64,000 bases of DNA, taken from Saccharomyces mikatae IFO 1815. Its lineage: Eukaryota > Ascomycota > Saccharomycetes > Saccharomycetales > Saccharomycetaceae. Where the stretch lies: contig NC_079263.1 in NCBI RefSeq assembly GCF_947241705.1, forward strand, positions 310,001-374,000, in the 5' to 3' direction. Each line of letters starts with the position of its first letter. The first letter of the stretch is position 1. Shown here in pieces: positions 1-10,617 of this stretch. The notes under the pieces are model-generated. The model was given only the letters and a program-made list of their open reading frames with translations, did not search any database and was not told the DNA's origin. A program made the position numbers and the translations under genes.

Positions 1-189
1 TTACAAATGGAAATGTTTTTGGACTTGGAATCATGTCTGCCAGGAAAGCAAAGGCGGGTAGACAGAAAACCTCAGGTTTTGAAAGAGCTAGAAAATCTTT
101 TACAAATGTTTGAGGAGGGATTGCCATGTATTGAACACGCTTTGAAGGAACAACTAATATCCACGCCTATAAAGGACAATGAACATTAA
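1..189 (+). CDS. KIC1: KIC1 C-terminus (partial, 5' end outside window)
   Basis: The reading frame is open from the first base and ends at a TAA at 187-189, giving the last 62 residues of a longer protein. The tail, ending in the residues PIKDNEH, matches the C-terminus of Kic1 as I know it, a Ste20/GCK-family Ser/Thr kinase of the RAM network that acts with Cdc31 and Sog2 upstream of Cbk1 in cell separation and wall integrity. The kinase domain lies outside the window. SBE22, the next gene in S. cerevisiae, follows at the expected distance, which supports the call. No catalytic residue can be checked here. Confidence 0.9.
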   Translation, partial: LQMEMFLDLESCLPGKQRRVDRKPQVLKELENLLQMFEEGLPCIEHALKEQLISTPIKDNEH

Positions 190-792
190 AGCATCATCTA
201 GTTTATTCTTTTATTTAAAAATATATAGTCAGAGAAATAAGCTAGCCGGAAAAAGTAAAAACTAACATCTTGCAGGCGACTGAACTAGTTCAATCGAGTA
301 CCACAGGGAAGTTGCTTGCAGAATGCTAGCGCTTTACGGACTTCATTGCAATTCCACTTCAATGAGAACAAATGGCGCAGCTACTAAACCTCGCCATTTA
401 TTTTTTCCGTTATTTTTCTTCTTATAGACGCGTCTAGAAGAAAAAACCGTGCAAAACGCAAATCCAGAGAAAGCGCTAGGGAGGTTTCAACCCATGTTTA
501 TCATTTTAAGTTGAAGCATTCTTATTAATGTCAGAGAGATAATTTTCGGAAAGTCTTTAAAAGATATTGTTATTGTCTTTTGGTAAAGATTGTTGTGTTC
601 CCCGCCTCAGCAACCCCATATATACTGATAAGGAAATCAAAGAGGTGATATATAGGCTGAACCCGAAAATAATTCATTCGTTGATCCTTAGGCGACTTGA
701 AAAGTGAAACGTGATTGTACTTATATTTACCTCAACTCAAGTTAACCATTATCTTCATTCCATACTGTCCAACTTGCTCGGGTAATTAAGAA
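190..792. other. KIC1-SBE22 intergenic region with an MCB palindrome
   Basis: About 600 bases without a supportable gene. It should hold the KIC1 3' end and the SBE22 promoter. The clearest signal is the 12-base perfect palindrome TAGACGCGTCTA at 425-436, which contains ACGCGT, the MCB element bound by MBF in G1. AT-rich stretches near 205-230 could serve KIC1 3' processing. Confidence 0.6.
425..436. promoter_or_regulatory. MCB (ACGCGT) inside a palindrome, SBE22 promoter
   Basis: ACGCGT at 428-433 sits at the centre of a 12-base perfect palindrome about 360 bases upstream of the SBE22 start. ACGCGT is the MBF (Mbp1-Swi6) site of G1/S genes, which fits a gene for bud growth. A single site is weak evidence of function. 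Confidence 0.4.
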
Positions 793-3360
793 ATGTCATC
801 AATTCAAGAAGGGGACACTAAGGCTCATCTGCACTCGCTTAAAGAAGGTGAAGCTACTGGTCGTCGTAGCGAGAGACTTCCAAAGCAAAGAAGCATCGTC
901 GGGTCCCATATCCAACGTCCACTATCTCAAACAACGTTAGGAAGATCAAGGGCGGGGAGCAATACAGTCAGTAAGGTTTCTGGTTTAGATATTGCTCGAA
1001 GACCAAGTGAAAATTTATTATTGAACATGAACTGTAATAGCGTTGATAGTGACGGGACTATGCTAAATTCATTCATTAACTCTGCTTTGCCGCCACCGAA
1101 AGTAAATTCTGTTCAAACGAGAACTGAGCGGCCTACTTCCAACAGTTCAATAGGTACCAAGACCACGGAAGTATTCTCATCCACGTCCACATCGTCATCA
1201 TTGGGAGATACCAGTGATGAAGGAGAAAATAACGATACTGAAAAATCTAAAATAAACACTGTTCCCAAAATGTTGATGGAAAAGAACACTCAGAGTATAT
1301 GTGTTAACGCAAATAGAACGAGAAAGACAAGTAACCGCACCATTGTGGAAGCAAGCCCGAATAACGCCAAAGTTGCGCTGCAGAAAAGCATGTCCTTTGA
1401 CGAAACCGCTGCGCAGAGATCCAAGAGTAAATCTAGACACTCTTATCAAGAACAGTTTTTTTCAATGAGAAACGAACCATCGTTACTCAACAACCAACAA
1501 AGATCGCGTGCTAAATCGCAATCATACTCCTCATCGGGATATAATAACACTAATATTTCTCCACCTTTAAAAACTTTTGGCATCACCTCGAAATTTTCTA
1601 ATGTAACTAGTCGGACAGACGCTTCCTCCTTAGAATTCAATGTTTCATCACAGAAGCCTCTGAATTGCAAGCCATTAACCCCATCCCAAAAATACAGACT
1701 TCGTAAGGAGCAATCGGAGCTGAACTTGAGAAATACCATCAAGAGAAAAGAGAAATATTATGATAGTCAAGAACAAATTCTTGAGTTACAAGAAGGAGAT
1801 ATTGATGATTCGTTAATTTGGAATGTTCCTATGGCATCATACTCTACGAATTCTTTTTTGGCGTCTGCCAAGCCTGATGATTTAAACAACTTGGACGCCA
1901 AGAATGAGCTATCGGAGTATACTGGAGGTTTAATGAATGCCAATTTTGATAACTCTGATATAAAGCAAAATCATAGATATTCAAACATTTCGTTTGCAAG
2001 CACAACGTCGAATACTTCAATATTAGATTTCAATGAGATGCCCACATCTCCGATTCCTGGTTTGAACAAAGTATCTGATTTTCAATTTATTCAAGATACA
2101 ACCAAGAGTCTAGCTTCAGTTTATTTGCATTCTTCTAACAGACTTTCAAGGACTAAATTGTCTGAAAGAACCAAGTCTTCTGATTTCTTGCCAATCGAAC
2201 TAAAAGAAGCCCACAATCAAGGTATGGAAGATTTGATACTTGTATCAGAGAGCAAGCTGGATGCAGTCAGTCATTCAAGACCAAGTTGGTTGCCACCAAA
2301 GGACCGTCAAGAGAAAAAAATCCATGAAAGGCAAATTAACAAAAGCATGAGTGTTGCATCCCTTGACCAACTGGTCAGGAATAAAGACAGAGACGAACGA
2401 TTAATTAGAGACGAAACAAATAGGCAAAAGTACGTTCTGCTTTTGGACAGAGATATAACAAGAAATTCCTCTTTACAAAGCCTAAATAAAATGGTTTGGG
2501 ATACTCCGTTTAGTGATGAGACGCGATCAGTAATTTACAGCGAAATTCTACAAAGCAAGACTAGATTTATTACTAAGAACTATATTCAACCATTTCACGA
2601 GCTACAAGAACTTCTAACAAAAATGGGGGATTTTCCTAAAAACAAAGAAATTGAATTATCGCAGATTATCGAAACAAGTTTGAGGCGAAAAGTGAGCGGT
2701 TTACGTGAAGTATCCGCTGATTTGATGCTGCTATTGAAAATAAAATCCATCTCATCACAGGGCATAGTTGCTGGCGATGAACTTCTTTTCCATCACTTCT
2801 TGGTGAGCGAATCATTTCAAAAATTAGGACTGGACGAAATTTGGAATGTGGTTAATTTGGTACAAATGACATGCTTCAATGAGCTTTGTAAAGAAAAGTT
2901 CGATGCTAAGGTTTTGGAACGTAAGGGTGTTGTAGCTGGATATTTATCACAGAATGACGAGTTTAAAGATGAATTTAATACGGAATGTATCAACTCTACC
3001 ACTTGGTGGAACATTCTGGAACGGGTTGATCATAAACTCTTCATGTGGATCATGGATGTGATAGTAGTGAACAATTCTCAAAGTTACAAGAATAGCCCAA
3101 TCAATGAAGATATGTTTGCTAACAAAGACTGGGAGTATTACCGCTCCAAGAAAGTGATAATTAATTATAAGATCTTAGCGTCATTTGCATTGAATGTGTT
3201 ATTAAACTATCATTTTGGGTTCAGTGATTTAAAGGGTCTTTGTAACGTGGACGAACAGAGATTTTGCATTCCCGTATTCGTCGATGATGAATTTGTGGAC
3301 ACTGATATCATGAACGATGTATTCATCAAGAAATGGGCATATTACTACAAAAAGTTTTGA
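793..3360 (+). CDS. SBE22: Sbe22, Golgi-linked bud growth protein
   Basis: An 855-residue protein starting at the first ATG of the frame. Sbe22 and its paralog Sbe2 are needed for bud growth and for transport of wall components through the Golgi, with overlapping roles. The first half (about residues 1-420) is low-complexity, rich in Ser, Thr, Asn and basic residues, with many S/T-P and R-x-x-S type sites. The second half is better ordered and is likely the conserved core; it ends in an aromatic and basic tail (WAYYYKKF). No signal peptide or membrane segment is visible. The N-terminal half differs from my memory of the S. cerevisiae protein (about 852 residues) more than most genes here, as expected for a disordered region. 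Confidence 0.93.
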   Translation: MSSIQEGDTKAHLHSLKEGEATGRRSERLPKQRSIVGSHIQRPLSQTTLGRSRAGSNTVSKVSGLDIARRPSENLLLNMNCNSVDSDGTMLNSFINSALPPPKVNSVQTRTERPTSNSSIGTKTTEVFSSTSTSSSLGDTSDEGENNDTEKSKINTVPKMLMEKNTQSICVNANRTRKTSNRTIVEASPNNAKVALQKSMSFDETAAQRSKSKSRHSYQEQFFSMRNEPSLLNNQQRSRAKSQSYSSSGYNNTNISPPLKTFGITSKFSNVTSRTDASSLEFNVSSQKPLNCKPLTPSQKYRLRKEQSELNLRNTIKRKEKYYDSQEQILELQEGDIDDSLIWNVPMASYSTNSFLASAKPDDLNNLDAKNELSEYTGGLMNANFDNSDIKQNHRYSNISFASTTSNTSILDFNEMPTSPIPGLNKVSDFQFIQDTTKSLASVYLHSSNRLSRTKLSERTKSSDFLPIELKEAHNQGMEDLILVSESKLDAVSHSRPSWLPPKDRQEKKIHERQINKSMSVASLDQLVRNKDRDERLIRDETNRQKYVLLLDRDITRNSSLQSLNKMVWDTPFSDETRSVIYSEILQSKTRFITKNYIQPFHELQELLTKMGDFPKNKEIELSQIIETSLRRKVSGLREVSADLMLLLKIKSISSQGIVAGDELLFHHFLVSESFQKLGLDEIWNVVNLVQMTCFNELCKEKFDAKVLERKGVVAGYLSQNDEFKDEFNTECINSTTWWNILERVDHKLFMWIMDVIVVNNSQSYKNSPINEDMFANKDWEYYRSKKVIINYKILASFALNVLLNYHFGFSDLKGLCNVDEQRFCIPVFVDDEFVDTDIMNDVFIKKWAYYYKKF

Positions 3361-3778
3361 TATTTCCTAACGTGGTAATACTTTCATTCCACTCATACAA
3401 GAAAAATACGACATTAAAGGACAACGTAAAGAAAACTTCTCAGCATATACTTAGAATTATTCCAGGCATATATCTGTTTCTTTACGAACCTGCTGTTATA
3501 TACCGATTTTATAATATTATTAACGGAACTATATAAATGCCCGTTTAAATTGTTGCTAGCAACAATGAATACGTCATATACAAGAAAGAAAAACCAATTG
3601 CGGAAGAATTCTATGGAAAAAAAAATACTCGAGACACTTCTAAGGGGGCTCTTAAGCAAATCGCTCCTAGACATTAGTATATAAAGGATAAGAGCCAAAC
3701 AATTAACAAAGGAATGTTTTCGGACGATTGAAAAGGTAGCTGTAACATAAAACGGAAAAGATTTCAGAAGAATCTAAA
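3361..3778. other. SBE22-GRE3 intergenic region
   Basis: About 420 bases carrying the SBE22 3' end and the GRE3 promoter. A stress-response element core AGGGG lies at 3643-3647. An A-run at about 3617-3625 could exclude nucleosomes. No gene seen. Confidence 0.6.
3643..3647 (+). promoter_or_regulatory. STRE core upstream of GRE3
   Basis: AGGGG inside a GGGGG run, about 135 bases upstream of the GRE3 ATG. Msn2/4 bind this core, and GRE3 is known as a stress-induced gene in S. cerevisiae. One copy is visible. Confidence 0.4.
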
Positions 3779-4762
3779 ATGTCTTCATTAGTCACTTTAA
3801 ACAATGGTTTGAAAATGCCCCTAGTCGGCCTAGGATGCTGGAAAATTGACAAAAAAGTATGTGCCAACCAAATATATGAGGCTATTAAACTAGGATACCG
3901 ATTATTCGATGGTGCTTGTGACTATGGTAACGAAAAGGAAGTTGGTGAAGGGATCAGAAGAGCGATTTCTGAAGGTCTTGTTGCTAGGAAGGATGTATTT
4001 GTCGTTTCTAAGTTATGGAACAATTTTCATCATCCTGATCACGTCAAATTAGCTTTGAAGAAGACGTTGAACGACATGGGGCTTGATTACTTGGACTTGT
4101 ATTATATTCATTTCCCAATTGCCTTCAAATATGTTCCCTTTGAAGAGAAGTACCCACCAGGATTCTACACAGGTGTAGATGACGAAAAAAAGGGCCATAT
4201 TACTGAAGCACACGTTCCGATCTTAGATACGTACCGGGCTTTGGAAGAATGTGTTGACGAAGGTTTGATCAAGTCCATTGGTATTTCTAATTTTCAAGGG
4301 AGTCTGGTTCAAGATTTGTTGCGTGGCTGTCGGATCAAGCCTGTAGCTTTACAGATCGAACATCATCCTTACTTGACCCAAGAGCATTTAGTAGAGTTTT
4401 GTAGGTTACACAATATCCAGGTAGTGGCTTATTCGTCCTTTGGTCCTCAGTCATTCATTGAGATGGACTTACAATTGGCGAAGACCACACCAACTTTATT
4501 TGAGAATGATGTAATCAAGAAGATCTCACTAAATCACCCAGGTAGTACTACCTCTCAAGTCCTTTTAAGATGGGCAACCCAAAGAGGTATTGCTGTCATT
4601 CCAAAATCTTCTAAAAAAGAAAGATTACTTGGCAATTTAGAAATTGAAAAGAAGTTTACTTTAACAGAGCAAGAGCTGAAGGAAATTTCTGCTCTGAATG
4701 CGAACATCAGATTCAACGATCCGTGGACTTGGTTAGATGGTAAGTTCCCCACTTTTGCCTGA
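3779..4762 (+). CDS. GRE3: Gre3, NADPH aldose reductase (aldo-keto reductase)
   Basis: A 327-residue single-domain aldo-keto reductase, the same length as S. cerevisiae Gre3. It reduces methylglyoxal, xylose and other aldehydes with NADPH in the cytosol. The catalytic tetrad can be read directly: Asp44 and Tyr49 (in [12 protein letters not shown]), Lys78 (VSKLWN) and His111 (YYIHFP). The cofactor phosphate-binding loop is the C-terminal [13 protein letters not shown]. The protein ends FPTFA as in the family. An STRE upstream fits stress induction. It is nearly identical to the cerevisiae protein as I recall it. Confidence 0.96.
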   Translation: MSSLVTLNNGLKMPLVGLGCWKIDKKVCANQIYEAIKLGYRLFDGACDYGNEKEVGEGIRRAISEGLVARKDVFVVSKLWNNFHHPDHVKLALKKTLNDMGLDYLDLYYIHFPIAFKYVPFEEKYPPGFYTGVDDEKKGHITEAHVPILDTYRALEECVDEGLIKSIGISNFQGSLVQDLLRGCRIKPVALQIEHHPYLTQEHLVEFCRLHNIQVVAYSSFGPQSFIEMDLQLAKTTPTLFENDVIKKISLNHPGSTTSQVLLRWATQRGIAVIPKSSKKERLLGNLEIEKKFTLTEQELKEISALNANIRFNDPWTWLDGKFPTFA

Positions 4763-5120
4763 TATTAGCCAGCCAAATTCATGCACCCAACAACAATATG
4801 AACACCTTACTGTCTTCTTACCAGTATATAATAATACATATATTTTACAAAACTCTTTCATTTAGATACACAGAACTACATTAAGAAAATAATGAATGTA
4901 CTATCTTTGTTAGTGGTGTTTTTCATGAACTTAGCTTCTTCTTTTATTGTTGGCAATTTGGCCATTTTTAAAAGAGCCCAACGACAATTGAATTTAAAAG
5001 GGAAAGGAAGGAAACGATGAGTGAGCAATACTAAAATAGACATCCAAGAGTCAGACAGTCGCAAAAGCTTTCAAGAAACTGGATATATATCAAGTGTTTC
5101 ATATCGATTGAAATAACAGT
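4763..5120. other. GRE3-YPT35 intergenic region
   Basis: About 360 bases. TATATAATA-type sequence near 4825-4840 probably belongs to GRE3 3' end formation. The short open frames here are chance. No gene or clear regulatory motif seen. Confidence 0.5.
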
Positions 5121-5765
5121 ATGAACGATAAGATATCCATTCTACCTCCTGAACCCATCCAGCTTCTTGACGAGGACACTACAGAGGCTGAATTCGAAGT
5201 TGACTCACAACAAGAAAATGAAGAGCCTCTCAGCACGTCAAATAGTGATAGTAACAATAGCTGTAGCAATGATCGGGGCCCCACATTTACCAGAACTAGA
5301 CCCAGGCGGAGCAGCTCTATCAATTCCAGCTTTAGTTTCCAAAAGGCTCACGTCAGCGATTGCACCATAGTCAATGGAGACCATGGAACAAAGTTTGCTG
5401 TCTGGAGAATTACCATTTTTCTTGAGCCCAACTCAAACGTTGTAGCTGCCAAGAAGGAAAGCTATAAAGTCCAGACCTATAAACGATACTCTGATTTCGT
5501 CAAATTACGGGACGATTTACTAACAAGATTAAAGACAGCAAAGCCTGAGAAGCTACACTGTTTACAGATTCCTAAATTGCCCCCTTCAGTTCAGTGGTAC
5601 AGCACCTGGAAGTATCAGCAGGTGAACCTAAACAAAGACTGGCTAGCTAAAAGACAAAGAGGGCTCGAATACTTTCTCAATCACACCATTCTTAACAGCG
5701 GACTGGTAGAGATTGCTAAGGATATACTAGTTCAGTTTCTTGAATCTTCAAAGAGTTTTGCATAG
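5121..5765 (+). CDS. YPT35: Ypt35, PX-domain endosomal/vacuolar adaptor
   Basis: A 214-residue protein, the same length as S. cerevisiae Ypt35. The first about 75 residues are acidic and Ser/Asn-rich and end in RPRRSSS; the rest (about 80-214) is a PX domain with the RRYSDF-like [10 protein letters not shown] core, the PPxxx loop ([12 protein letters not shown]) and the terminal helix [15 protein letters not shown]. The domain predicts PI3P binding. Ypt35 is known to recruit Vps13 to endosomes and the vacuole/nucleus-vacuole junction through a short N-terminal motif in competition with Mcp1. TRR2 follows in the same direction. Confidence 0.93.
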   Translation: MNDKISILPPEPIQLLDEDTTEAEFEVDSQQENEEPLSTSNSDSNNSCSNDRGPTFTRTRPRRSSSINSSFSFQKAHVSDCTIVNGDHGTKFAVWRITIFLEPNSNVVAAKKESYKVQTYKRYSDFVKLRDDLLTRLKTAKPEKLHCLQIPKLPPSVQWYSTWKYQQVNLNKDWLAKRQRGLEYFLNHTILNSGLVEIAKDILVQFLESSKSFA

Positions 5766-5946
5766 CTCACCTGCTCCTTGTTCAACCCTCTACCATTCTC
5801 ATTGACCACTAATATATTATTTGATTCGGGCGCGTTGTTAATTGACTACTCAATCAAGAATGCCTTGAACTGACCTCAATGAAAACTTTTAGGGATCGTC
5901 GCCTACTTAAGGGACAAATAGCCCCACCTTTCAATATAAACATACA

Positions 5947-6981
5947 ATGATAAAACATACTGTATTGCCATTCAAATCGAATTTGATCAGCCTAGGTACA
6001 TGTGTGTGGTCAAGAATGATTCATCATAAGGTCACCATCATAGGTTCTGGCCCCGCTGCTCACACTGCAGCCATATACTTGGCAAGAGCAGAAATGAGGC
6101 CCACATTATACGAAGGAATGATGGCCAATGGTATTGCAGCCGGTGGTCAACTGACAACAACTACTGAAATCGAAAATTTCCCGGGGTTTCCTGAGTCGTT
6201 AAGTGGTAGTGAATTGATGGAAAGAATGAGGCGGCAGTCTGTCAAGTTTGGTACTAACATAATTACCGAAACTGTCTCTAGAGTCGATTTATCTTCAAAA
6301 CCATTTAAATTATGGACCGAATTTAATGAAGATGCAAATCCTGTGACCACGGACGCTATAATCTTGGCCACGGGTGCCTCTGCCAAAAGAATGCATCTGC
6401 CGGGGGAGGAAACATACTGGCAAAAGGGTATCTCTGCCTGTGCGGTGTGTGATGGTGCAGTTCCAATATTTAGAAACAAGCCGTTAGCTGTAATTGGTGG
6501 AGGTGATTCCGCATGCGAAGAAGCGGAATTCCTAACGAAGTATGGATCGAAAGTGTATATATTGGTAAGAAAAGATCATTTTCGTGCATCTGTTATAATG
6601 AAAAGGAGAATCGAGAAGAATCCCAACATCATTGTTCTGTTCAATACAGTGGCATTAGAAGCTAAGGGGGATGGCAAGTTATTGACTATGTTGAGGATCA
6701 AGAATACCAAGAGTAGTGTAGAAAATGACTTGGAAGTGAATGGACTATTTTATGCAATAGGTCACAATCCTGCAATAGATATTGTCAAGGGACAAGTAGA
6801 TGAAGCAGACACGGGCTACATTAAAACTGTGCCTGGCTCGTCTTTGACTTCTATACCAGGGTTTTTTGCCGCAGGAGACGTTCAAGACTCTAGATATAGA
6901 CAGGCTGTTACCTCTGCTGGTTCTGGATGCATTGCTGCTTTAGATGCAGAGCGGTATTTGAGTTTTCAGGAACAACCTTAA
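5947..6981 (+). CDS. TRR2: Trr2, mitochondrial thioredoxin reductase
   Basis: A 344-residue low-molecular-weight thioredoxin reductase. It moves electrons from NADPH through FAD to Trx3 in the mitochondrial matrix. The first about 22 residues are basic and hydrophobic, typical of a mitochondrial presequence, and end at an internal Met from which the cytosolic paralog Trr1 aligns ([16 protein letters not shown]). FAD-binding GSGPAAH, the redox motif Cys165-Ala-Val-Cys168, the NADPH-binding [13 protein letters not shown] and the C-terminal FFAAGDVQD are all present. It ends FQEQP, two residues longer than I recall for S. cerevisiae (342). The internal Met22 leaves room for a minor cytosolic form. 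Confidence 0.95.
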   Translation: MIKHTVLPFKSNLISLGTCVWSRMIHHKVTIIGSGPAAHTAAIYLARAEMRPTLYEGMMANGIAAGGQLTTTTEIENFPGFPESLSGSELMERMRRQSVKFGTNIITETVSRVDLSSKPFKLWTEFNEDANPVTTDAIILATGASAKRMHLPGEETYWQKGISACAVCDGAVPIFRNKPLAVIGGGDSACEEAEFLTKYGSKVYILVRKDHFRASVIMKRRIEKNPNIIVLFNTVALEAKGDGKLLTMLRIKNTKSSVENDLEVNGLFYAIGHNPAIDIVKGQVDEADTGYIKTVPGSSLTSIPGFFAAGDVQDSRYRQAVTSAGSGCIAALDAERYLSFQEQP

Positions 6982-7158
6982 TAATCTTTTTTATATATTT
7001 TTACTATTCGAATTATGGTAGGTACGTATTTCATTTCTATTAAGATAGTTCAATTTTTTAGAAGATACTTATATGTTTATATATTTGTGTTCTGTTGCGA
7101 TAAAAGAGAAAAAGAAAAATTATTGAACTTGGGACGAAAAGCGAAATACACTTATTCA

Positions 7159-8382
7159 TTATTTTAAATGTGACTTTTTCACCTGCAAACTCTTGACCTG
7201 TTCCTCTAATTTCTTCACTTTACCTTGAATTTCTTCCAAGTCACCGTTCAGCCTAATTCTTTCATTAACAATGTTTTGTTCCCATTGTCTAAATCTTTGC
7301 TCTTCAGCTTTGACTTGGTCAGTGAAGTACTTTTTCAATGCATTTTCTTCTTCTTTATATTTAGGATTGTGTGACAATTTTCTTGCTGGTGCAATTGCTG
7401 GAAGTGTAAAATCTTCATTACCATCTCCTGTGTTTTCATGACCTTCAAGTCTTAATCTCCTATATGTTTCATAATGCATTTCTTGGGTGGTAGAAATTAA
7501 ATCTAATAGATATGTTCTTAGTAGCAAGGCTCTGAGCTTACGGAAATCACAATGTGAATCGTTTTCAATTTCCACTAGTCCCCATGGATACTTTCTGGCA
7601 ACCACCTGAGTACCTTGTCCGTTGTCAAATTTTTTTTCAGACCCCACTATAGCAAACGGCATTGCTTCTATCAACTGTCTTGCGTGCTCGACGGCCGCTG
7701 AATCCACACTAGCACCACCTTTTGAGTCTTCCTTGGAGTCAGCATCTAATGGAGGTGTAAAAATACGAATTTCTTGAGCTTCTATTACCTGTCTGATCCT
7801 GGATTTAAATTGTTGTAGTTCTTGGGCAGTTAATGTATCTGATTTAGCAATAACCGGAATCAAGTTTGCTCTGGTAGACAACCTCTTCATAGTTTCAATA
7901 TCGATCGGCTTCAAACCATGCCCGGTGGGCCTGATAAAGTAAAGAACAGCATGAACTCTCAAGTCAAATTTCTTAGTACGATATGGTTGTTGTTCTTGAC
8001 GCATGTAGGAATCATGTTGATCATCAATGAAATCCACCAGTGGTTGCCAAGCTTTGTTATTATTCACATTGTCCCCAAAACCTGGAGTATCAATGACATT
8101 AACGCGCAACTCGAAATGTTTTTCTTCTAGTAAAGCCCTTGTGATGTCAATTTCGACAGTCTTTCTGATAGGATCTTGACGATGTTGTTGACCGTCTGCC
8201 CTTTTCAAAACTGTCTGGAATAGGGTATTAACAAATGTGGTCTTACCCAATCCGCTTTCACCACATAACATCACTGTGAATGTACCACCTTCTTCATTAA
8301 CAATTTTGTAGCGTTGGTTGGGGAGATTGGAGATCCCTACTGGAGGAGGGACAGGGGTAGCAGTGGCAGTAGCAGCACTCAT
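7159..8382 (-). CDS. CDC12: Cdc12, septin
   Basis: A 407-residue septin, one of the core subunits of the rod that forms the bud-neck filaments needed for cytokinesis. The start is the CAT at 8380-8382. Visible parts: a short Ala/Thr/Pro N-terminus, a basic stretch QRYK before the G domain, the P-loop GESGLGKT at residues 41-48, the DTPGFGD switch II, the AKSD G4 motif, the septin-unique element and a C-terminal coiled coil (about 340-400, ending KKLEEQVKSLQVKK). It diverges from GGA2 over a shared 267-base promoter. Confidence 0.96.
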   Translation of the reverse strand: MSAATATATPVPPPVGISNLPNQRYKIVNEEGGTFTVMLCGESGLGKTTFVNTLFQTVLKRADGQQHRQDPIRKTVEIDITRALLEEKHFELRVNVIDTPGFGDNVNNNKAWQPLVDFIDDQHDSYMRQEQQPYRTKKFDLRVHAVLYFIRPTGHGLKPIDIETMKRLSTRANLIPVIAKSDTLTAQELQQFKSRIRQVIEAQEIRIFTPPLDADSKEDSKGGASVDSAAVEHARQLIEAMPFAIVGSEKKFDNGQGTQVVARKYPWGLVEIENDSHCDFRKLRALLLRTYLLDLISTTQEMHYETYRRLRLEGHENTGDGNEDFTLPAIAPARKLSHNPKYKEEENALKKYFTDQVKAEEQRFRQWEQNIVNERIRLNGDLEEIQGKVKKLEEQVKSLQVKKSHLK

Positions 8383-8649
8383 TTTCGATCTATGCGATAC
8401 AATTTGTTATCAACACTCTTCTGGTAAAGGTGCTATTACTTGCAATAACTTCCATGTAGTTGATCTAATCAAAATAAACAATGGTGATCTCGAGAAAAAT
8501 TTCGGATTCTTTAGTTTTCCAGCGCCCTGTTTTTTTTTTTTCTTTTGCAATCGTGATAAAAACAGAGAAATACTATAGGATAACTTCTTTTGAACTGAGC
8601 AAAAAACCCCATAACTGGTAGCTACAAGTGCTAATTCTGATACTACAGC

Positions 8650-10407
8650 ATGTCGCACCCACACTCACATAGCATATACTTGTCTGAGTTGCCTGTCAGG
8701 AAACCCCAGACCATGGGTAATCCTCTTTTGAGGAAGATTCAAAGAGCTTGCAGAATGTCATTAGCTGAACCAGACTTGGCGTTGAATCTTGATATTGCTG
8801 ATTACATTAATGAAAAACAAGGTGCTGCCCCTCGGGATGCTGCTATTGCACTTGCTAAATTAATCAATAACAGAGAATCGCACGTGGCAATATTCGCGCT
8901 ATCTCTTTTGGATGTACTTGTGAAGAATTGTGGATATCCATTCCACTTGCAAATTTCTAGAAAAGAATTTTTGAATGAATTGGTCAAGAGGTTTCCAGGT
9001 CATCCACCATTACGTTATTCCAAGATTCAGAGATTGATTTTGACGGCTATTGAAGAATGGTATCAAACAATTTGTAAGCATTCAAGCTACAAAAATGACA
9101 TGGGTTATATTAGAGACATGCATCGCTTGCTAAAATACAAGGGTTATGCATTTCCTAAGATCAGCGAATCTGATTTGGCGGTTTTGAAGCCGAGTAATCG
9201 ATTGAAAACCGCCAGTGAAATTCAAAAGGAACAAGAAATTGCTCAAGCTGCGAAACTAGAGGAATTGATTAGGCGTGGTAAACCTGAAGATTTGAGAGAA
9301 GCTAACAAATTGATGAAAATTATGGCTGGATTTAAAGAAGACAATGCTGTCCAAGCCAAACAATCTATTTCCAATGAATTGAACAAATTAAAGCGTAAGG
9401 CTGATCTACTAAATGAAATGCTGGAATCACATGACTCACAAAATTGGGACAATGAAACTTCTCAAGAACTTCACAGTGCATTAAAAGTAGCCCAACCAAA
9501 ATTTCAGAAAATTATCGAAGAAGAACAAGAGGACGATGAATTAGTGCAAGATCTATTAAAGTTTAACGATACAGTTAATCAATTATTAGAAAAATTCAGT
9601 CTATTGAAAAACGGTGACTCCAATGCTGCTTCACAAATACACCCAATTCACGTCTCTGCTCCATTACAGCAGTCTTCCGGTGCTCTGACTAATGAAATTA
9701 ACCTAATCGATTTCAATGAATTGGACGAAGCGCCTTCTCAGGTTAACGACATCACTAATGGTACCAATACGCCAGCAACAGCAGAAACATCCGTTAATGA
9801 CTTGCTAGGCGATTTGACCGACTTATCTATTTCAAACACTCCAAGTGCTAACCAAACATCCTTTGGTCTCGGAGGTGATATTGTGTTGGGTTCCTCTCAA
9901 CCTGCACCACCAGTTACTACTACCCAAAATTCCAATAATACTTTGGACATTTTGGGATTATCAAGCCCTCACCCACCAACTAATAGTCAAGGATTAAGCA
10001 GCAACGGGCTTGACCTTTTGTCAGGATTTAGCGCAACAGTAAATACACCTTCCACGTCTGCAAGATCTTTAGTTAATCAATCTTCTAATTTGAAGATCGA
10101 GTTCGAAATCTCAAGAGAAGCTAACTCAGTTATAAGGATAAAATCATTTTTCACAAATTTGAGCTCGTCACAAATCTCCGATCTAGTTTTCTTATTAGCA
10201 GTACCCAAGTCAATGGCGTTAAAATTGCAACCACAATCAGGTAATTTTTTGGCAGCTAATGCTAAAGATGGTGTTACCCAAGAGGGTATTATTGAAAATG
10301 TGCCCGCCAATCCTTCAAAAGCTTTGAAAGTGAAGTGGAAGGTAAACTATTCTATCAATTCCAACCAGGTTGAAGAAACTGCTGTTTTTACATTACCTAA
10401 TGTATAA
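8650..10407 (+). CDS. GGA2: Gga2, Golgi clathrin adaptor
   Basis: A 585-residue GGA protein that sorts cargo with Arf1, ubiquitin and clathrin from the trans-Golgi to endosomes. Domains in order: VHS (about 25-165), GAT three-helix bundle (about 200-330), a flexible hinge (about 335-465) with clathrin-box-like pieces such as LIDFNELDE and DLLGDL, and the C-terminal gamma-adaptin ear (about 470-585, beginning near LKIEFEISREANSVIRIKS). The start is the first ATG after an in-frame stop. Gga1 is the paralog; length and domain order fit Gga2, and position between CDC12 and CTM1 settles it. Confidence 0.95.
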   Translation: MSHPHSHSIYLSELPVRKPQTMGNPLLRKIQRACRMSLAEPDLALNLDIADYINEKQGAAPRDAAIALAKLINNRESHVAIFALSLLDVLVKNCGYPFHLQISRKEFLNELVKRFPGHPPLRYSKIQRLILTAIEEWYQTICKHSSYKNDMGYIRDMHRLLKYKGYAFPKISESDLAVLKPSNRLKTASEIQKEQEIAQAAKLEELIRRGKPEDLREANKLMKIMAGFKEDNAVQAKQSISNELNKLKRKADLLNEMLESHDSQNWDNETSQELHSALKVAQPKFQKIIEEEQEDDELVQDLLKFNDTVNQLLEKFSLLKNGDSNAASQIHPIHVSAPLQQSSGALTNEINLIDFNELDEAPSQVNDITNGTNTPATAETSVNDLLGDLTDLSISNTPSANQTSFGLGGDIVLGSSQPAPPVTTTQNSNNTLDILGLSSPHPPTNSQGLSSNGLDLLSGFSATVNTPSTSARSLVNQSSNLKIEFEISREANSVIRIKSFFTNLSSSQISDLVFLLAVPKSMALKLQPQSGNFLAANAKDGVTQEGIIENVPANPSKALKVKWKVNYSINSNQVEETAVFTLPNV

Positions 10408-10617
10408 TTCGCTGACGTTTTTTCTTGGTCCTTTCTCTTCTTTTTGTATATTTTTGGTATGATAAATATCGATATGTAGACGAACTTATAAAGATCTTGT
10501 CAGCAATATATAAGTCACTCAATATCATTTGTTGCGATTTGCACATAGGAAGCAGTTTGCGAGGTTGCACCGTTTAAAATGGAAAAATGAGAAACGGTGT
10601 AATTCGCTATCCTAACA

